Shown piece by piece: positions 39,524-48,987 of a DNA stretch of 64,000 nt. The translations under genes and the position numbers were made by a program. Position 1 is the stretch's first letter. Each line of letters begins with the position of its first letter. The notes below the pieces were generated by a model, which was not told the DNA's origin, did no database searches, and saw only the letters and a program-made list of their open reading frames with translations. This DNA is from Streptomyces naganishii JCM 4654 (lineage in GTDB: Bacteria > Actinomycetota > Actinomycetes > Streptomycetales > Streptomycetaceae), in NCBI RefSeq assembly GCF_014650575.1, contig NZ_BMVF01000010.1, positions 1 through 64,000 on the forward strand. The letters are read 5' to 3'.

Positions 39524-40258
39524 CTACGCGCGGCGCAGGGAGGCCAGTTCCTTGGCGGCCTCCGTGAGGTCCTTGGCGGTGTCGATGGCCCGCCAGTAGG
39601 CGCCCTGCGGGATCGGGAAGCCCGCCAGGCGCCGCTCCCGCGCCAGGTGGGGGAAGGTGGTGCGCTCGTGGTCGCCCCGTTCGGGCAGCAGGCCGGCGAA
39701 CTCGGGGGAGAAGACGTAGACGCCCGCGTTGATCTCGAAGGTGGAGGGCGGGGCCTCGATGAAGTCTGTGATGTGACCGAAGCCGTCCGTCTTCACCGCG
39801 CCCCACGGGATGCGCGGACGGGCCAGCGCGAGAGTGGCGACCGCGTCACGCTCGGTGTGGAAGTCGGCCATGTCGCGCAGCGAGAAGCGCGTCCAGATGT
39901 CGCCGTTGGTGGCGTACCAGGGCCGGTCCGGGTGGGGGAGGTGGGCGGCGGCGAACTTCAGGCCGCCGCCGCGGCCGAGGGGCTCGGTCTCCACCGCGGT
40001 GGTGACGTTGACGGGGAGGTCCGACGACTTCAGCCAGGTCTGCAGGACCTCCGCGAGGTGCCCGCACGACACCACGACGTCCGTCACGCCCTCCTCGGCG
40101 AGCCAGGCGAGCTGGTGGCCGATGATCGGGATGCCCGTGCCGGGGATCTCGACCATCGGCTTGGGCCGGTCGTCCGTGTAGGGGCGCAGCCGGGATCCCT
40201 GGCCCCCGGCCAGGACGACGGCTTGGGTGGGGCGGGTCGCCGCGTTCGGATGGGTCAT
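39524..40258 (-). CDS. Sugar-phosphate nucleotidyltransferase (NTP_transferase family)
   Basis: 244 residues. The pyrophosphorylase signature AVVLAGGQGSRLRPYTDDRPKPMVEI (G-x-G-x-R-L) opens the protein; further motifs are VVSCGHLAEVLQTWL, YATNGDIWTRF and EINAGVYVFSPE. The fold is that of mannose-1-phosphate guanylyltransferase or glucose-1-phosphate thymidylyltransferase, without a C-terminal left-handed beta-helix. Substrate unresolved; likely wall or exopolysaccharide precursor supply. ATG 40258 is 6 nt after TACAGT (minus strand). Confidence 0.85.
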   Translation of the reverse strand: MTHPNAATRPTQAVVLAGGQGSRLRPYTDDRPKPMVEIPGTGIPIIGHQLAWLAEEGVTDVVVSCGHLAEVLQTWLKSSDLPVNVTTAVETEPLGRGGGLKFAAAHLPHPDRPWYATNGDIWTRFSLRDMADFHTERDAVATLALARPRIPWGAVKTDGFGHITDFIEAPPSTFEINAGVYVFSPEFAGLLPERGDHERTTFPHLARERRLAGFPIPQGAYWRAIDTAKDLTEAAKELASLRRA

Positions 40259-40264
40259 GACGGA

Positions 40265-40270
40265 ACTGTA
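40265..40270 (-). promoter_or_regulatory. -10 element of the nucleotidyltransferase gene
   Basis: TACAGT on the minus strand, 6 nt before ATG 40258; leaderless mRNA expected. Confidence 0.45.
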
Positions 40271-40350
40271 CGTCCCGCGCCCGCCCGGCCTCGCGCGCGT
40301 GTGCGGCCGCGCTGTGTCGCGCGGCCGCACACGACGCGGCCCGGGCCCGG

Positions 40351-40812
40351 TCAGCTGTGCGCCGCGAGGACCCCGGAGGCGAAGGAGGTGTCGCAGACCG
40401 GGCGGGCGAAGGACTGGGCGCGGGAGGGGCCGTAGATGCGGACGGCGGCGCGGCCCAGGGTGCGGGCGATCGACGCGCAGTGCGCGGCCAGCGAGGGGCG
40501 GCCGTTGACCGCCTGCTGGAGGTGGGTCAGCGCGACGCCGGGGTTCTTCTCCTGCAGCTCGGTCAGCAGCTGGTCGCGCAGTACGTCCTGCGGGGCGCGG
40601 GCGCGGGCGCGGTCGTGGACGGCGACCTCGGCCACCGACGCGTCGGACGCGGTGAGCACCGAGTTCGAGGGGCTCCCCGACCAGTTGACTCGGGTGACCG
40701 CGAGGGTCCCGGAGAGCACCAGGACGACGGGCAGGACGAGGGCGAGGGAGCGGCCGATCCGGCGGGCGGGGCCCCGGCCGCGTCGCGTGATGTGGGTGGT
40801 GGAGTGCTTCAC
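40351..40812 (-). CDS. Small membrane-anchored exported protein, unknown function
   Basis: 153 residues. A basic N-terminus (RRGRGPARRIGR) is followed by one TM segment or uncleaved signal (about 21-42), then a helical extracytoplasmic domain (about 55-153) with two cysteines (AAHCAS and RPVCDTS), possibly disulphide-bonded. Not recognised as a named family. GTG 40812 is 7 nt after TACCCT on the minus strand. Its position between the nucleotidyltransferase and msiK genes is, as far as I remember, conserved in streptomycetes. Confidence 0.7.
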   Translation of the reverse strand: MKHSTTHITRRGRGPARRIGRSLALVLPVVLVLSGTLAVTRVNWSGSPSNSVLTASDASVAEVAVHDRARARAPQDVLRDQLLTELQEKNPGVALTHLQQAVNGRPSLAAHCASIARTLGRAAVRIYGPSRAQSFARPVCDTSFASGVLAAHS

Positions 40813-40819
40813 GCGAGTG

Positions 40820-40825
40820 AGGGTA
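40820..40825 (-). promoter_or_regulatory. -10 element of the exported-protein gene
   Basis: TACCCT on the minus strand, 7 nt before GTG 40812. Confidence 0.4.
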
Positions 40826-40961
40826 GCGCCCGGTAATGATTTGGCGACATTTAGTCACCACTTCGGGGGATGCCGACGGGGCCCTTGGCGGGTGACATGT
40901 TGACGCACACTGCTCGAAATGTCCCCTGCGCCGGGGTATTTCGCGGGAGCGGGAGGACACG

Positions 40962-40997
40962 GAAAAGGGCCCCGCCGCTGTTCGCGGGGCCCTTTTC
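40962..40997 (-). terminator. Terminator of msiK
   Basis: GAAAAGGGCCCCGC (40962-40975) pairs exactly with GCGGGGCCCTTTTC (40984-40997). The T-side faces minus-strand transcripts. A second, weaker stem (AACCCGGGTG/CACCCGGTT) lies at 41001-41022. Confidence 0.85.
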
Positions 40998-41059
40998 GTC
41001 AACCCGGGTGAAACACCCGGTTCTTTCCGGATGTTTCAGCCGTACGGGGCTCGGCCGGC

Positions 41060-42196
<1,137 letters not shown>

Positions 42197-42285
42197 GGCG
42201 AATGGGCCCCCTTCTACCGGCAGGAACGTGCCGGACGATCCGTTGTAGGAAGGTGGTTGCCACTACGGGTGATTCCGTTGTGGTG

Positions 42286-42297
42286 TGGTGTAGTCCA
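42286..42297 (-). promoter_or_regulatory. DasR-responsive element (dre)-like operator upstream of msiK
   Basis: TGGTGTAGTCCA agrees with the dre core TGGTCTAGACCA at 10 of 12 positions and is flanked by GTGG/CCAC symmetry. DasR represses N-acetylglucosamine uptake genes, so control of msiK fits. Confidence 0.65.
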
Positions 42298-42440
42298 CAA
42301 GGGTGAACTGGCACAGGACGCTACCTGGCGTCCACCTCGTCTGTCAGCACTTGAGGCCCTGTGAACTTCGCGGAAATTTTCGAGGTGGGCGGCGGTGGCC
42401 CGGGTACACTGCACGGGCACGAGCGCACAGGGCCGTGCAC

Positions 42441-42514
42441 GCCTCCTTAGCTCAGCTGGTCAGAGCGCCGCTCTTGTAAAGCGAAGGTCGTCGGTTCGAA
42501 TCCGACAGGGGGCT
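42441..42514 (+). tRNA. tRNA-Thr(UGU)
   Basis: 74 nt. The acceptor arms GCCTCCT and AGGGGGC pair (one G-T), the D arm reads AGCTCAGCTGGTCAGAGC-like, the anticodon loop is CTTGTAA with anticodon TGT, and the T arm GTCGG-TTCGAAT-CCGAC is canonical. No encoded CCA. I see no duplicated 3' end in the window, so no element appears integrated here. Confidence 0.97.
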
Positions 42515-42597
42515 CCGCGTGGTGAGGCCACCGGCACCTCGGGTGCCGGTGGCCTTGTTCGTTCCCGTTCGTTCGCGTTCTCCTCCGGGCCGGGTGG

Positions 42598-44259
42598 TCA
42601 GGCCGTCCGGAGGAGGGCGGCCAGGACCTCGCGCAGGGTGCCCTCCGGGTCCGGGGTGGCGCCGGTGGCGCGCCAGGCCACGAAGCCGTCCGGGCGGACG
42701 AGGACCGCGCCGTCGGCGGTCGTGCCGTGGGCCCGGGCCCAGTCGGGGGCGTCGGTCGCGCCGCCGGGGCCGGCCGGGGCGGGCCCCGGTTCCTGGGTGA
42801 GGTCCTTGCCGATCCGGTACGGGACCAGGGGGAGGTCCTCCGTCTCGGCGATCCTGCGGGCCGCCGTGTGCCAGCCCGCGCCGGAGCCGGCGTCGGAGAG
42901 GAGGACAAGGGAGCGCTCGTACAGGTCGAGGGTGGAGATGCGGTCGCCGTCGCGGCGCAGCCACAGGTGGGGGGCCCGGCTGCCCGGCTCGCCGGTCAGG
43001 CGCATGCCCTCGGGGACGACCGCCTGGTCGGGGTCGGCGCCGACGACCGCGCCGTGCGGGTAGCGGTAGCCGAGGACGACGTTGAGGATGCCGCCGCGCT
43101 TGGCGCCGCCGACGCCGGGCGCGGGCGCGAAGCCGGGGTGGCTGTGCTCGACGGAGCGGGCCGAGGCGCGGGCGCTGGTGGCGGTGGCGACCGGGCGGCG
43201 CTCGGTGTCGTAGGTCTCCAGGAGGCCGGGGCCGGCCCAGCCGCCGAGGACGGCGGCGAGCTTCCAGGCGAGGTTGTGGGCGTCCTGGATGCCGGTGTTG
43301 GAGCCGAAGGCGCCGGTGGGCGACATCTCGTGGGCGGAGTCGCCGGCGAGGAAGACGCGGCCGCGGGAGTAGCGGTCGGCGACGCGTTCGGCGGCCCGCC
43401 AGGACGCCTTGCCGGTGACCTCCACGTCGAGGTCCGGCTCGCCGATGGCGCGGCGGATGTGCCGCTGGAGGCGGTCCTCGGTGAACTCCTCCAGGGTCTC
43501 GCCGCGCTCGGGGTGCCAGGGCGCGTGGAAGACCCAGTGCTCCTTGTTGTCGACCGGGAGCAGGGCGCCGTCCGCGTCCGGGTGGGTGAGGTAGCAGCAG
43601 ATGAAGCGACGGTCGCCCACGACGTCGGCGAGGAGCTTGGAGCGGAAGGTGACGCTGACGTTGGCGAACAGGTCGCCGGGGCCGCTCCGGCCGATGCCGA
43701 GCCGCTCCCGCACCGGGCTGCGCGGCCCGTCGGCGGCGACGAGGTAGTCGGCGCGGACGGTGTACCGCTCGTCGGTGGCGCGGTCCCGTACGACCGCCGT
43801 GACGCCGTCGCCGTCCTGCTCGAAGGTCTCCAGCTCGTGGGAGTAGCGCAGGTCGCCGCCGAGCGCGCGGGCGCCCTCCACGAGGACGGGCTCGAGGTCG
43901 TTCTGGCTGCACAGGCACCAGGCGGTCGGGCTGAACCTCGCCAGCCCCCCGCCCGGGTCGATGTGCTTGAACAGCCACTCGCCGGCGTCGCCGACCAGGG
44001 TGGGCGTCTGGAGGATGCCGTGGTTGTCGGCGAGCAGCGAGGCCGCCGCCTTGATGCCGGGCTCGATGCCGGCCACCCGGAACAGCTCCATGGTCCGCAC
44101 GTTGTTGCCGCGTCCGCGTGGGTGGAAGGAGGTGCCGGCGTGCCGCTCGACCAGCATGTGCGGCACGCCGAGGCGGCCGAGGAACAGCGAGGTGGACAGG
44201 CCCACCAGGGAGCCGCCGACGATGAGGACGGGGACCCGGTGGTCGGCTTCTTGGCGCAT
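42598..44259 (-). CDS. whiE-ORFVIII: FAD-dependent polyketide hydroxylase of the spore-pigment locus (WhiE ORFVIII type)
   Basis: 553 residues, PheA/TetX-type aromatic monooxygenase. Motifs: VLIVGGSLVGLSTSLFLGRLG (FAD Rossmann, about 11-31), YLVAADGPRSPVRERLG (DG motif) and GRVFLAGDSAHEMSPTGAFGSNTGIQDAHNLAWKLA (second FAD motif). The C-terminal thioredoxin-like domain (about 400-553) is typical of the family. It is divergent from ORFI-VII, as in whiE, and probably hydroxylates the aromatic polyketide. The 3' end is 83 bp from tRNA-Thr. Confidence 0.9.
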   Translation of the reverse strand: MRQEADHRVPVLIVGGSLVGLSTSLFLGRLGVPHMLVERHAGTSFHPRGRGNNVRTMELFRVAGIEPGIKAAASLLADNHGILQTPTLVGDAGEWLFKHIDPGGGLARFSPTAWCLCSQNDLEPVLVEGARALGGDLRYSHELETFEQDGDGVTAVVRDRATDERYTVRADYLVAADGPRSPVRERLGIGRSGPGDLFANVSVTFRSKLLADVVGDRRFICCYLTHPDADGALLPVDNKEHWVFHAPWHPERGETLEEFTEDRLQRHIRRAIGEPDLDVEVTGKASWRAAERVADRYSRGRVFLAGDSAHEMSPTGAFGSNTGIQDAHNLAWKLAAVLGGWAGPGLLETYDTERRPVATATSARASARSVEHSHPGFAPAPGVGGAKRGGILNVVLGYRYPHGAVVGADPDQAVVPEGMRLTGEPGSRAPHLWLRRDGDRISTLDLYERSLVLLSDAGSGAGWHTAARRIAETEDLPLVPYRIGKDLTQEPGPAPAGPGGATDAPDWARAHGTTADGAVLVRPDGFVAWRATGATPDPEGTLREVLAALLRTA

Positions 44260-44348
44260 CGATGCCTCCGAAAGCGGGGTGCGGGGTCAGGGCGCGTCGG
44301 AGTTTCCATGCCCTGCGCGCGGGCCGTCCGCGTGCGTCCGCGGGGCCA

Positions 44349-44439
44349 ATCACCCGTGTGATCACCCACGTGGTGCACACGAGTCGCGCACCGCCTGGGA
44401 CCGGCACAGGATCGAGATCACGTGACGTCGCGTCACCCG
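44349..44439. promoter_or_regulatory. Shared promoter region of the divergent whiE-type operons
   Basis: Contains TCACCCG twice (44350-44356 and 44433-44439), whose reverse CGGGTGA matches the published BldM half-site as I recall it, plus the dyad ATCAC-CCGT-GTGAT (44349-44362) and GTGATCAC. BldM/WhiI control of whiE is known in S. venezuelae; binding here is inferred. Confidence 0.35.
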
Positions 44440-44506
44440 CGGCGGGCGTGTCCCCTCCCCTTCCGTCCCGTGCCAACCGCAAGTCCCGTCAAGGAGACGT
44501 ACGCAG

Positions 44507-45640
44507 ATGACCGCGATTTCTGAGCGTGTTTCAGACCCGACCGAGCAGCAGGCCTCGAAACGTGTCTCCCAGTCCGTCTTCGACGGCTCCCGGCTCCGGG
44601 TCGTGCTGCTGGTGGACGTCTACGACGGCGCCCAGCAGCAGTTCCTGGAGGCGTACGAGGAGATGAGCAAGCAGGTCGCCTCCGTTCCCGGGCACGTCAG
44701 CGACCAGCTGTGCCAGTCGATCGAGAACCCCTCCCAGTGGCTCATCACCAGCGAGTGGGAGAGCGCGCCGCCGTTCCTCGCCTGGGTGAACAGCGAGGAG
44801 CACGTGCGGATGGTGCAGCCGATGCACAGCTGCATCCGCGACACCCGCTCGCTGCGCTTCCACATCGTGCGCGAGACCGGCGTGGAGAAGGCCTCGGCCG
44901 GGCGCCGGCTCCAGGCCTCGCCGCGGATCGGCGACGGTGTGATCCGGCACGCGCTGACCTTCACGGTGAAGCCGGGCAGCGAGCAGAAGGTCGCCGAGCT
45001 GCTGGCGAACTACAAGTCGCCCGAGGCGCGGGTGGACGACACCACCAGGCTGTGCCGGACCTCGCTGTTCATGCACGGCAACCGGGTGGTGCGGGCCATC
45101 GAGGTGCGCGGGGACCTGCTGGCGGCGCTGCGGCACGTGGCCCGGCAGCCGGAGATCCGCGCGGTGGAGGAGGCCATCAACCCGTATCTGGAGCAGGCCC
45201 GCGACTTCGACGACCAGGAGTCCGTACGGGTGTTCTTCACCCGGGCGGCGCTGCCCGCGGTGCACCACGTGACGGGCGGTCAGGACACGGAGCGGGCCGA
45301 GCGGCACGCCCTGTACTACCCGGCCCGCCCGGGCATGGGCATGAAGCTGGCCGAGCTGCTGGCCCAGCAGGACGAGCGGGCCGCCGACGACCCGCGCAGC
45401 CCGGTGCTGGTCAGCACGGTCTTCGAGCGGGACGACGTGGTCGTACGGCTCATCGACGTGCGCGGCGGGCTGGACGCGGACCCGGCCGCCGCGCTGGGCA
45501 TCGCGGACCCCGCGCAGGTGGCGGAGCTGACCACGCTGCTGGACGAGGACGCCGCCAAGAAGGACGGCGACCTGACCCGGCTCCTCGGCCTGGCCCGGAT
45601 GGACCTCGTCACCGACCGCCGGTCCGCCCCGGACGCCTGA
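44507..45640 (+). CDS. whiE-ORFI: Spore-pigment protein WhiE ORFI type (SchA/CurD domains)
   Basis: 377 residues. An N-terminal ABM-like ferredoxin fold (about 25-125: RVVLLVDVYDGAQQQFLEAYEEM) is followed by two SchA/CurD-type repeats, one opening RHALTFTVKPGSEQKVAELL and the other RHALYYPARPGMGMKLAELL. ORFI proteins are found only in spore-pigment PKS loci; their job is unsettled (early cyclisation or localisation of the pigment). AAGGAG lies 9 nt before ATG 44507. First gene of the seven-gene operon. Confidence 0.9.
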   Translation: MTAISERVSDPTEQQASKRVSQSVFDGSRLRVVLLVDVYDGAQQQFLEAYEEMSKQVASVPGHVSDQLCQSIENPSQWLITSEWESAPPFLAWVNSEEHVRMVQPMHSCIRDTRSLRFHIVRETGVEKASAGRRLQASPRIGDGVIRHALTFTVKPGSEQKVAELLANYKSPEARVDDTTRLCRTSLFMHGNRVVRAIEVRGDLLAALRHVARQPEIRAVEEAINPYLEQARDFDDQESVRVFFTRAALPAVHHVTGGQDTERAERHALYYPARPGMGMKLAELLAQQDERAADDPRSPVLVSTVFERDDVVVRLIDVRGGLDADPAAALGIADPAQVAELTTLLDEDAAKKDGDLTRLLGLARMDLVTDRRSAPDA

Positions 45641-45684
45641 CGCCGCCGCCCCCAAGAGACGACCACACCCACCGGAGGAACGAC

Positions 45685-46131
45685 GTGATCAAACCCAGGC
45701 CCAGGATCGTGGACCTCAGCGACACCGAGCCCAACACCCGGCGCGGAGGCGATCTGCGCGCCATGCTCACCCCGGCCACGGTCGGTTCCACCAGCGGTTT
45801 CATGGGCGTGGCCATCGTGCAGCCCGGCGACCGCATCGGCGAGCACTACCACCCGTACTCCGAGGAGTTCGTCTACGTCGTCTGCGGCGACCTCGAGGTC
45901 GACCTGGACGGCGAGCCGCACGCGCTCCGGCCCGAGCAGGGCCTGATGATCCCCGCCTACATGCGCCACCGCTTCCGCAACGTGGGCAACGTGGAGGCGC
46001 GGATCGTCTTCCACCTCGGTCCGCTCGCGCCGCGCCCGCAGCTCGGCCACGTGGACACCGAGGGCTCCGAGACGGTGCCGGTGGCGGCCGGCGCGGTGCA
46101 GGACGCGGATCCCGCCGAGGTGCGGTCATGA
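45685..46131 (+). CDS. whiE-ORFII: Cupin protein of the spore-pigment locus (WhiE ORFII type)
   Basis: 148 residues, single cupin barrel. Motif 1 reads GEHYHPYSEEFVYVVCGDLEVDLDGE (metal ligands His, His, Glu) and motif 2 HRFRNVGNVEARIVFH. Small cupins of type II PKS loci act as cyclases or fold-assisting proteins; the metal site appears intact. GTG 45685 follows GGAGGA. The stop overlaps the KS-alpha ATG (ATGA). Confidence 0.9.
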   Translation: MIKPRPRIVDLSDTEPNTRRGGDLRAMLTPATVGSTSGFMGVAIVQPGDRIGEHYHPYSEEFVYVVCGDLEVDLDGEPHALRPEQGLMIPAYMRHRFRNVGNVEARIVFHLGPLAPRPQLGHVDTEGSETVPVAAGAVQDADPAEVRS

Positions 46132-47381
46132 CCAGGCGGGTGGCGGTCACCGGCATAGGCGTGGTGGCGCCGGGCGGCATCGGCGCGCCGGCGTTCTGGG
46201 ACCTGCTGGTGTCGGGGCGTACCGCGACACGCGGCATCACGTTCTTCGACCCGGCGGGGCTGCGGTCCCGGATCGCCGCGGAGTGCGACTTCGACCCGGT
46301 CGCCGCGGGGCTGGGCGAGGAGCAGGCGGCGCGCTGCGACCGCTACATACAGTTCGCGCTGGTGGCGGGCGAGGAGGCCGTACGGGACTCGGGCATCGAC
46401 CTCGCCGGGGAGAACCCCTGGCGGGTCGCGGTCTCGCTGGGCACCGCCGTCGGCGGCACCACACGCCTGGAGAACGACTACGTCCTGGTCAGCCATGGCG
46501 GCGAGCGCTGGGACGTGGACCACGAGCGGGCCCGCCCGCACCTGGAGCGGGCGTTCACGCCGAGCACGCTGGCCTCGACGGTGGCCGAGCGGTTCGGGGC
46601 GCGCGGGCCGGTGCAGACCGTCTCCACGGGCTGCACCTCCGGGCTCGACGCGGTCGGGTACGCCCTGCACACCGTGGAGGAGGGCCGGGCCGACATCTGC
46701 ATAGCGGGCGCGTCGGACTCGCCCATATCCCCGATCACCATGGCGTGCTTCGACGCGATCAAGGCCACCTCGCCGAACAACGACGACCCGGCCCACGCCT
46801 CCCGCCCCTTCGACAACGACCGTGACGGGTTCGTCATGGGCGAGGGCGGCGCGGTGCTCGTCCTGGAGGAGCTGGAGCACGCCAGGGCGCGCGGCGCGCA
46901 CGTGTACTGCGAGCTGAGCGGCTACGCCACCTTCGGCAACGCCTACCACATGACCGGTCTGACCAGTGAGGGCCTGGAGATGGCACGGGCCATCGAGACC
47001 GCGCTCGACCACGCCCGGCTGGACGGCTCCGCCATCGACTACGTCAACGCGCACGGCTCGGGCACCCGGCAGAACGACCGGCACGAGACGGCCGCGGTGA
47101 AGCGGGCGCTGGGCCGGCACGCCTACGACACTCCCATGAGCTCCATCAAGTCGATGGTGGGCCACTCGCTGGGGGCGATCGGGGCGATCGAGGTGGTGGC
47201 CTGCGTGCTGGCCCTGGCCCACCAGGTGGTCCCGCCGACCGCGAACTACGAGACCCCCGACCCGGAGTGCGACCTGGACTACGTCCCGCGCACCGCCCGC
47301 GAGCGGAAGCTGGACGCCGTGCTCTCCGTGGGCAGCGGGTTCGGCGGCTTCCAGTCCGCGGTGATCCTGACCCGGCCGTAG
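46128..47381 (+). CDS. whiE-ORFIII: Type II PKS ketosynthase alpha (WhiE ORFIII type)
   Basis: 417 residues, full-length KS-alpha. The nucleophile is Cys169 in VSTGCTSGLDAVGYA; the decarboxylation histidines lie in NAHGSGTRQND and GHSLGAIGAIEVVA; the C-terminal loop is GSGFGGFQSAVIL. With the CLF it builds the poly-beta-ketone from malonyl-ACP. Overlaps the cupin gene by 4 bp; 20 bp to the CLF. Confidence 0.96.
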   Translation: MTRRVAVTGIGVVAPGGIGAPAFWDLLVSGRTATRGITFFDPAGLRSRIAAECDFDPVAAGLGEEQAARCDRYIQFALVAGEEAVRDSGIDLAGENPWRVAVSLGTAVGGTTRLENDYVLVSHGGERWDVDHERARPHLERAFTPSTLASTVAERFGARGPVQTVSTGCTSGLDAVGYALHTVEEGRADICIAGASDSPISPITMACFDAIKATSPNNDDPAHASRPFDNDRDGFVMGEGGAVLVLEELEHARARGAHVYCELSGYATFGNAYHMTGLTSEGLEMARAIETALDHARLDGSAIDYVNAHGSGTRQNDRHETAAVKRALGRHAYDTPMSSIKSMVGHSLGAIGAIEVVACVLALAHQVVPPTANYETPDPECDLDYVPRTARERKLDAVLSVGSGFGGFQSAVILTRP

Positions 47382-47401
47382 GGAGTGAGGGAGAGGACAC
47401 G

Positions 47402-48652
47402 ATGAGTGCATCCCATGAACGGCGCGCGGCCGTCACCGGCATCGGTGTGGTCGCGCCCAACGGAACGAGCACCGAGACCTTCTGGAAGGCCACCCAGGAG
47501 GGCCTGAGCGTCCTCGACCGCGTGACCCGCGAGGGCTGTGAGCACCTGCCGCTGAAGGTGGCCGGCGAGGTGCGGTCCTTCGACGCCTCGGCGGCGATCG
47601 AGGAGCGCTACCTCGTCCAGACCGACCGCTTCACGCACTTCGCCATGGCGGCGGCCGACGCGGCCCTGGAGGAGGCGCGGCTCGGCCAGGCCGCCACCGG
47701 GGGCGCCCCGTTCTCGGCCGGCGTGGTCACGGCGGCCGGGTCCGGCGGCGGCGAGTTCGGCCAGCGGGAGCTGCAGAAGCTGTGGGGCAAGGGCAGCCGT
47801 TACGTGGGCCCCTGGCAGTCGATCGCCTGGTTCTACGCGGCGAGCACCGGCCAGATCTCCATCCGGCGCGGCTTCAAGGGGCCCTGTTCGGTGGTGGCCG
47901 CCGACGAGGCCGGGGGCCTGGACGCGCTGGCGCACGCCGCGCGGGCGGTGCGGCGCGGCACGGACGTGATCGTGGCGGGCTCGACGGAGGCGCCGCTGGC
48001 CCCGTACTCGATGGTGTGCCAGCTCGGCTACGAGGAGCTGAGCCCGGTGTCCGACCCGGAGCGGGCCTACCGCCCGTTCACCGAGGCGGCGTCGGGGTTC
48101 GTGCCGGCCGAGGGCGGCGCGATGCTCGTCGTGGAGGAGGCGGGCGCGGCCCGGGAGCGGGGCGTGCCGGTGCGGGCGACGGTCGCCGGGCACGCGGCGA
48201 CGTTCACCGGCGCCTCCCGCTGGGAGCTGTCCCGTGAGGGGCTCGCCGAGGCGATCCGCGGGGCGCTGGCCGAGGCCGGGTGCGCGCCGGAGGAGGTCGA
48301 CGTGGTCTTCGCCGACGCGCTCGGCGTGCCGGAGGCCGACCGGGCCGAGGCCCTGGCCATCGCGGACGCGCTCGGCGCGCACGGGCGGCGGGTGCCGGTC
48401 ACGGCGCCGAAGACGGGCATCGGGCGCGGCTACTGCGCGGCGCCGGTGCTGGACGCGGCGGCGGCGGTCCTGGCGATGGAGCACGGACTGATCCCGCCCA
48501 CCCCGAACGTCGCCGACATCTGCCATGACCTCGATCTGGTGACCAGCCGGGCCCGCGCCGCCGAGGTGCGTACCGCGCTGGTCCTCAGCCGGGGCCTCAT
48601 GGGCTCGAACTCGGCGCTGCTGCTGCGGCACGGCGCCGCCGAGGCCTCCTAG
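47402..48652 (+). CDS. whiE-ORFIV: Type II PKS chain-length factor, KS-beta (WhiE ORFIV type)
   Basis: 416 residues, KS fold. The active-site Cys of KS-alpha is replaced: the aligned segment reads SVVAADEAGGLDALAHA, with Glu169 where most chain-length factors have Gln. It heterodimerises with KS-alpha and sets chain length; spore-pigment systems are thought to make a dodecaketide. Starts at ATG 47402 with GGGAGAGG upstream. Confidence 0.95.
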   Translation: MSASHERRAAVTGIGVVAPNGTSTETFWKATQEGLSVLDRVTREGCEHLPLKVAGEVRSFDASAAIEERYLVQTDRFTHFAMAAADAALEEARLGQAATGGAPFSAGVVTAAGSGGGEFGQRELQKLWGKGSRYVGPWQSIAWFYAASTGQISIRRGFKGPCSVVAADEAGGLDALAHAARAVRRGTDVIVAGSTEAPLAPYSMVCQLGYEELSPVSDPERAYRPFTEAASGFVPAEGGAMLVVEEAGAARERGVPVRATVAGHAATFTGASRWELSREGLAEAIRGALAEAGCAPEEVDVVFADALGVPEADRAEALAIADALGAHGRRVPVTAPKTGIGRGYCAAPVLDAAAAVLAMEHGLIPPTPNVADICHDLDLVTSRARAAEVRTALVLSRGLMGSNSALLLRHGAAEAS

Positions 48653-48726
48653 CGAGGCCGCCCGCAGGTACCGGGAGCCGCGTCCGGCGACCGGGAGCTA
48701 CCGGGAGCGAAAAGGAGAGGATCCGC

Positions 48727-48984
48727 ATGAGTGTCCGAATCACCGTGGAAGAACTGTCCGAACTCATGAAGAAGGCGGCCGGTATCACGGTCAGCCCCAA
48801 GGAGCTGGCGGACCGGCCCGACCGGGGCTTCGACGAGCTCGGCATCGACTCGCTCGGCCTGCTCGGCATCGTCGGCGAGCTGGAGAACCGGCACGGTACG
48901 CCGATGCCCGCCGACGCGGAGCGCTGCAAGACGCCCCGGAAGTTCCTCGACCTCGTCAACAGCACCCTTCTGGCAGGAGCGTAA
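48727..48984 (+). CDS. whiE-ORFV: Acyl carrier protein (WhiE ORFV type)
   Basis: 85 residues. The phosphopantetheine attachment serine is Ser42 in DELGIDSLGLLGIV. The rest is the usual four-helix ACP. It holds the growing chain for KS-alpha/CLF. AAAGGAGAGG precedes ATG 48727; the next gene starts 4 bp after its stop. Confidence 0.96.
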   Translation: MSVRITVEELSELMKKAAGITVSPKELADRPDRGFDELGIDSLGLLGIVGELENRHGTPMPADAERCKTPRKFLDLVNSTLLAGA

Positions 48985-48987
48985 GAG

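Noticed and set aside
42441..42514. tRNA-Thr as integration site of a mobile element
   Set aside because: No duplicated tRNA 3' end, integrase or element genes are visible; the flanking whiE-type genes match core codon use.
42598..44259. FAD hydroxylase as a separate antibiotic-resistance gene (TetX-like)
   Set aside because: Divergent placement beside WhiE ORFI-VII and the C-terminal domain fit the pigment hydroxylase better.
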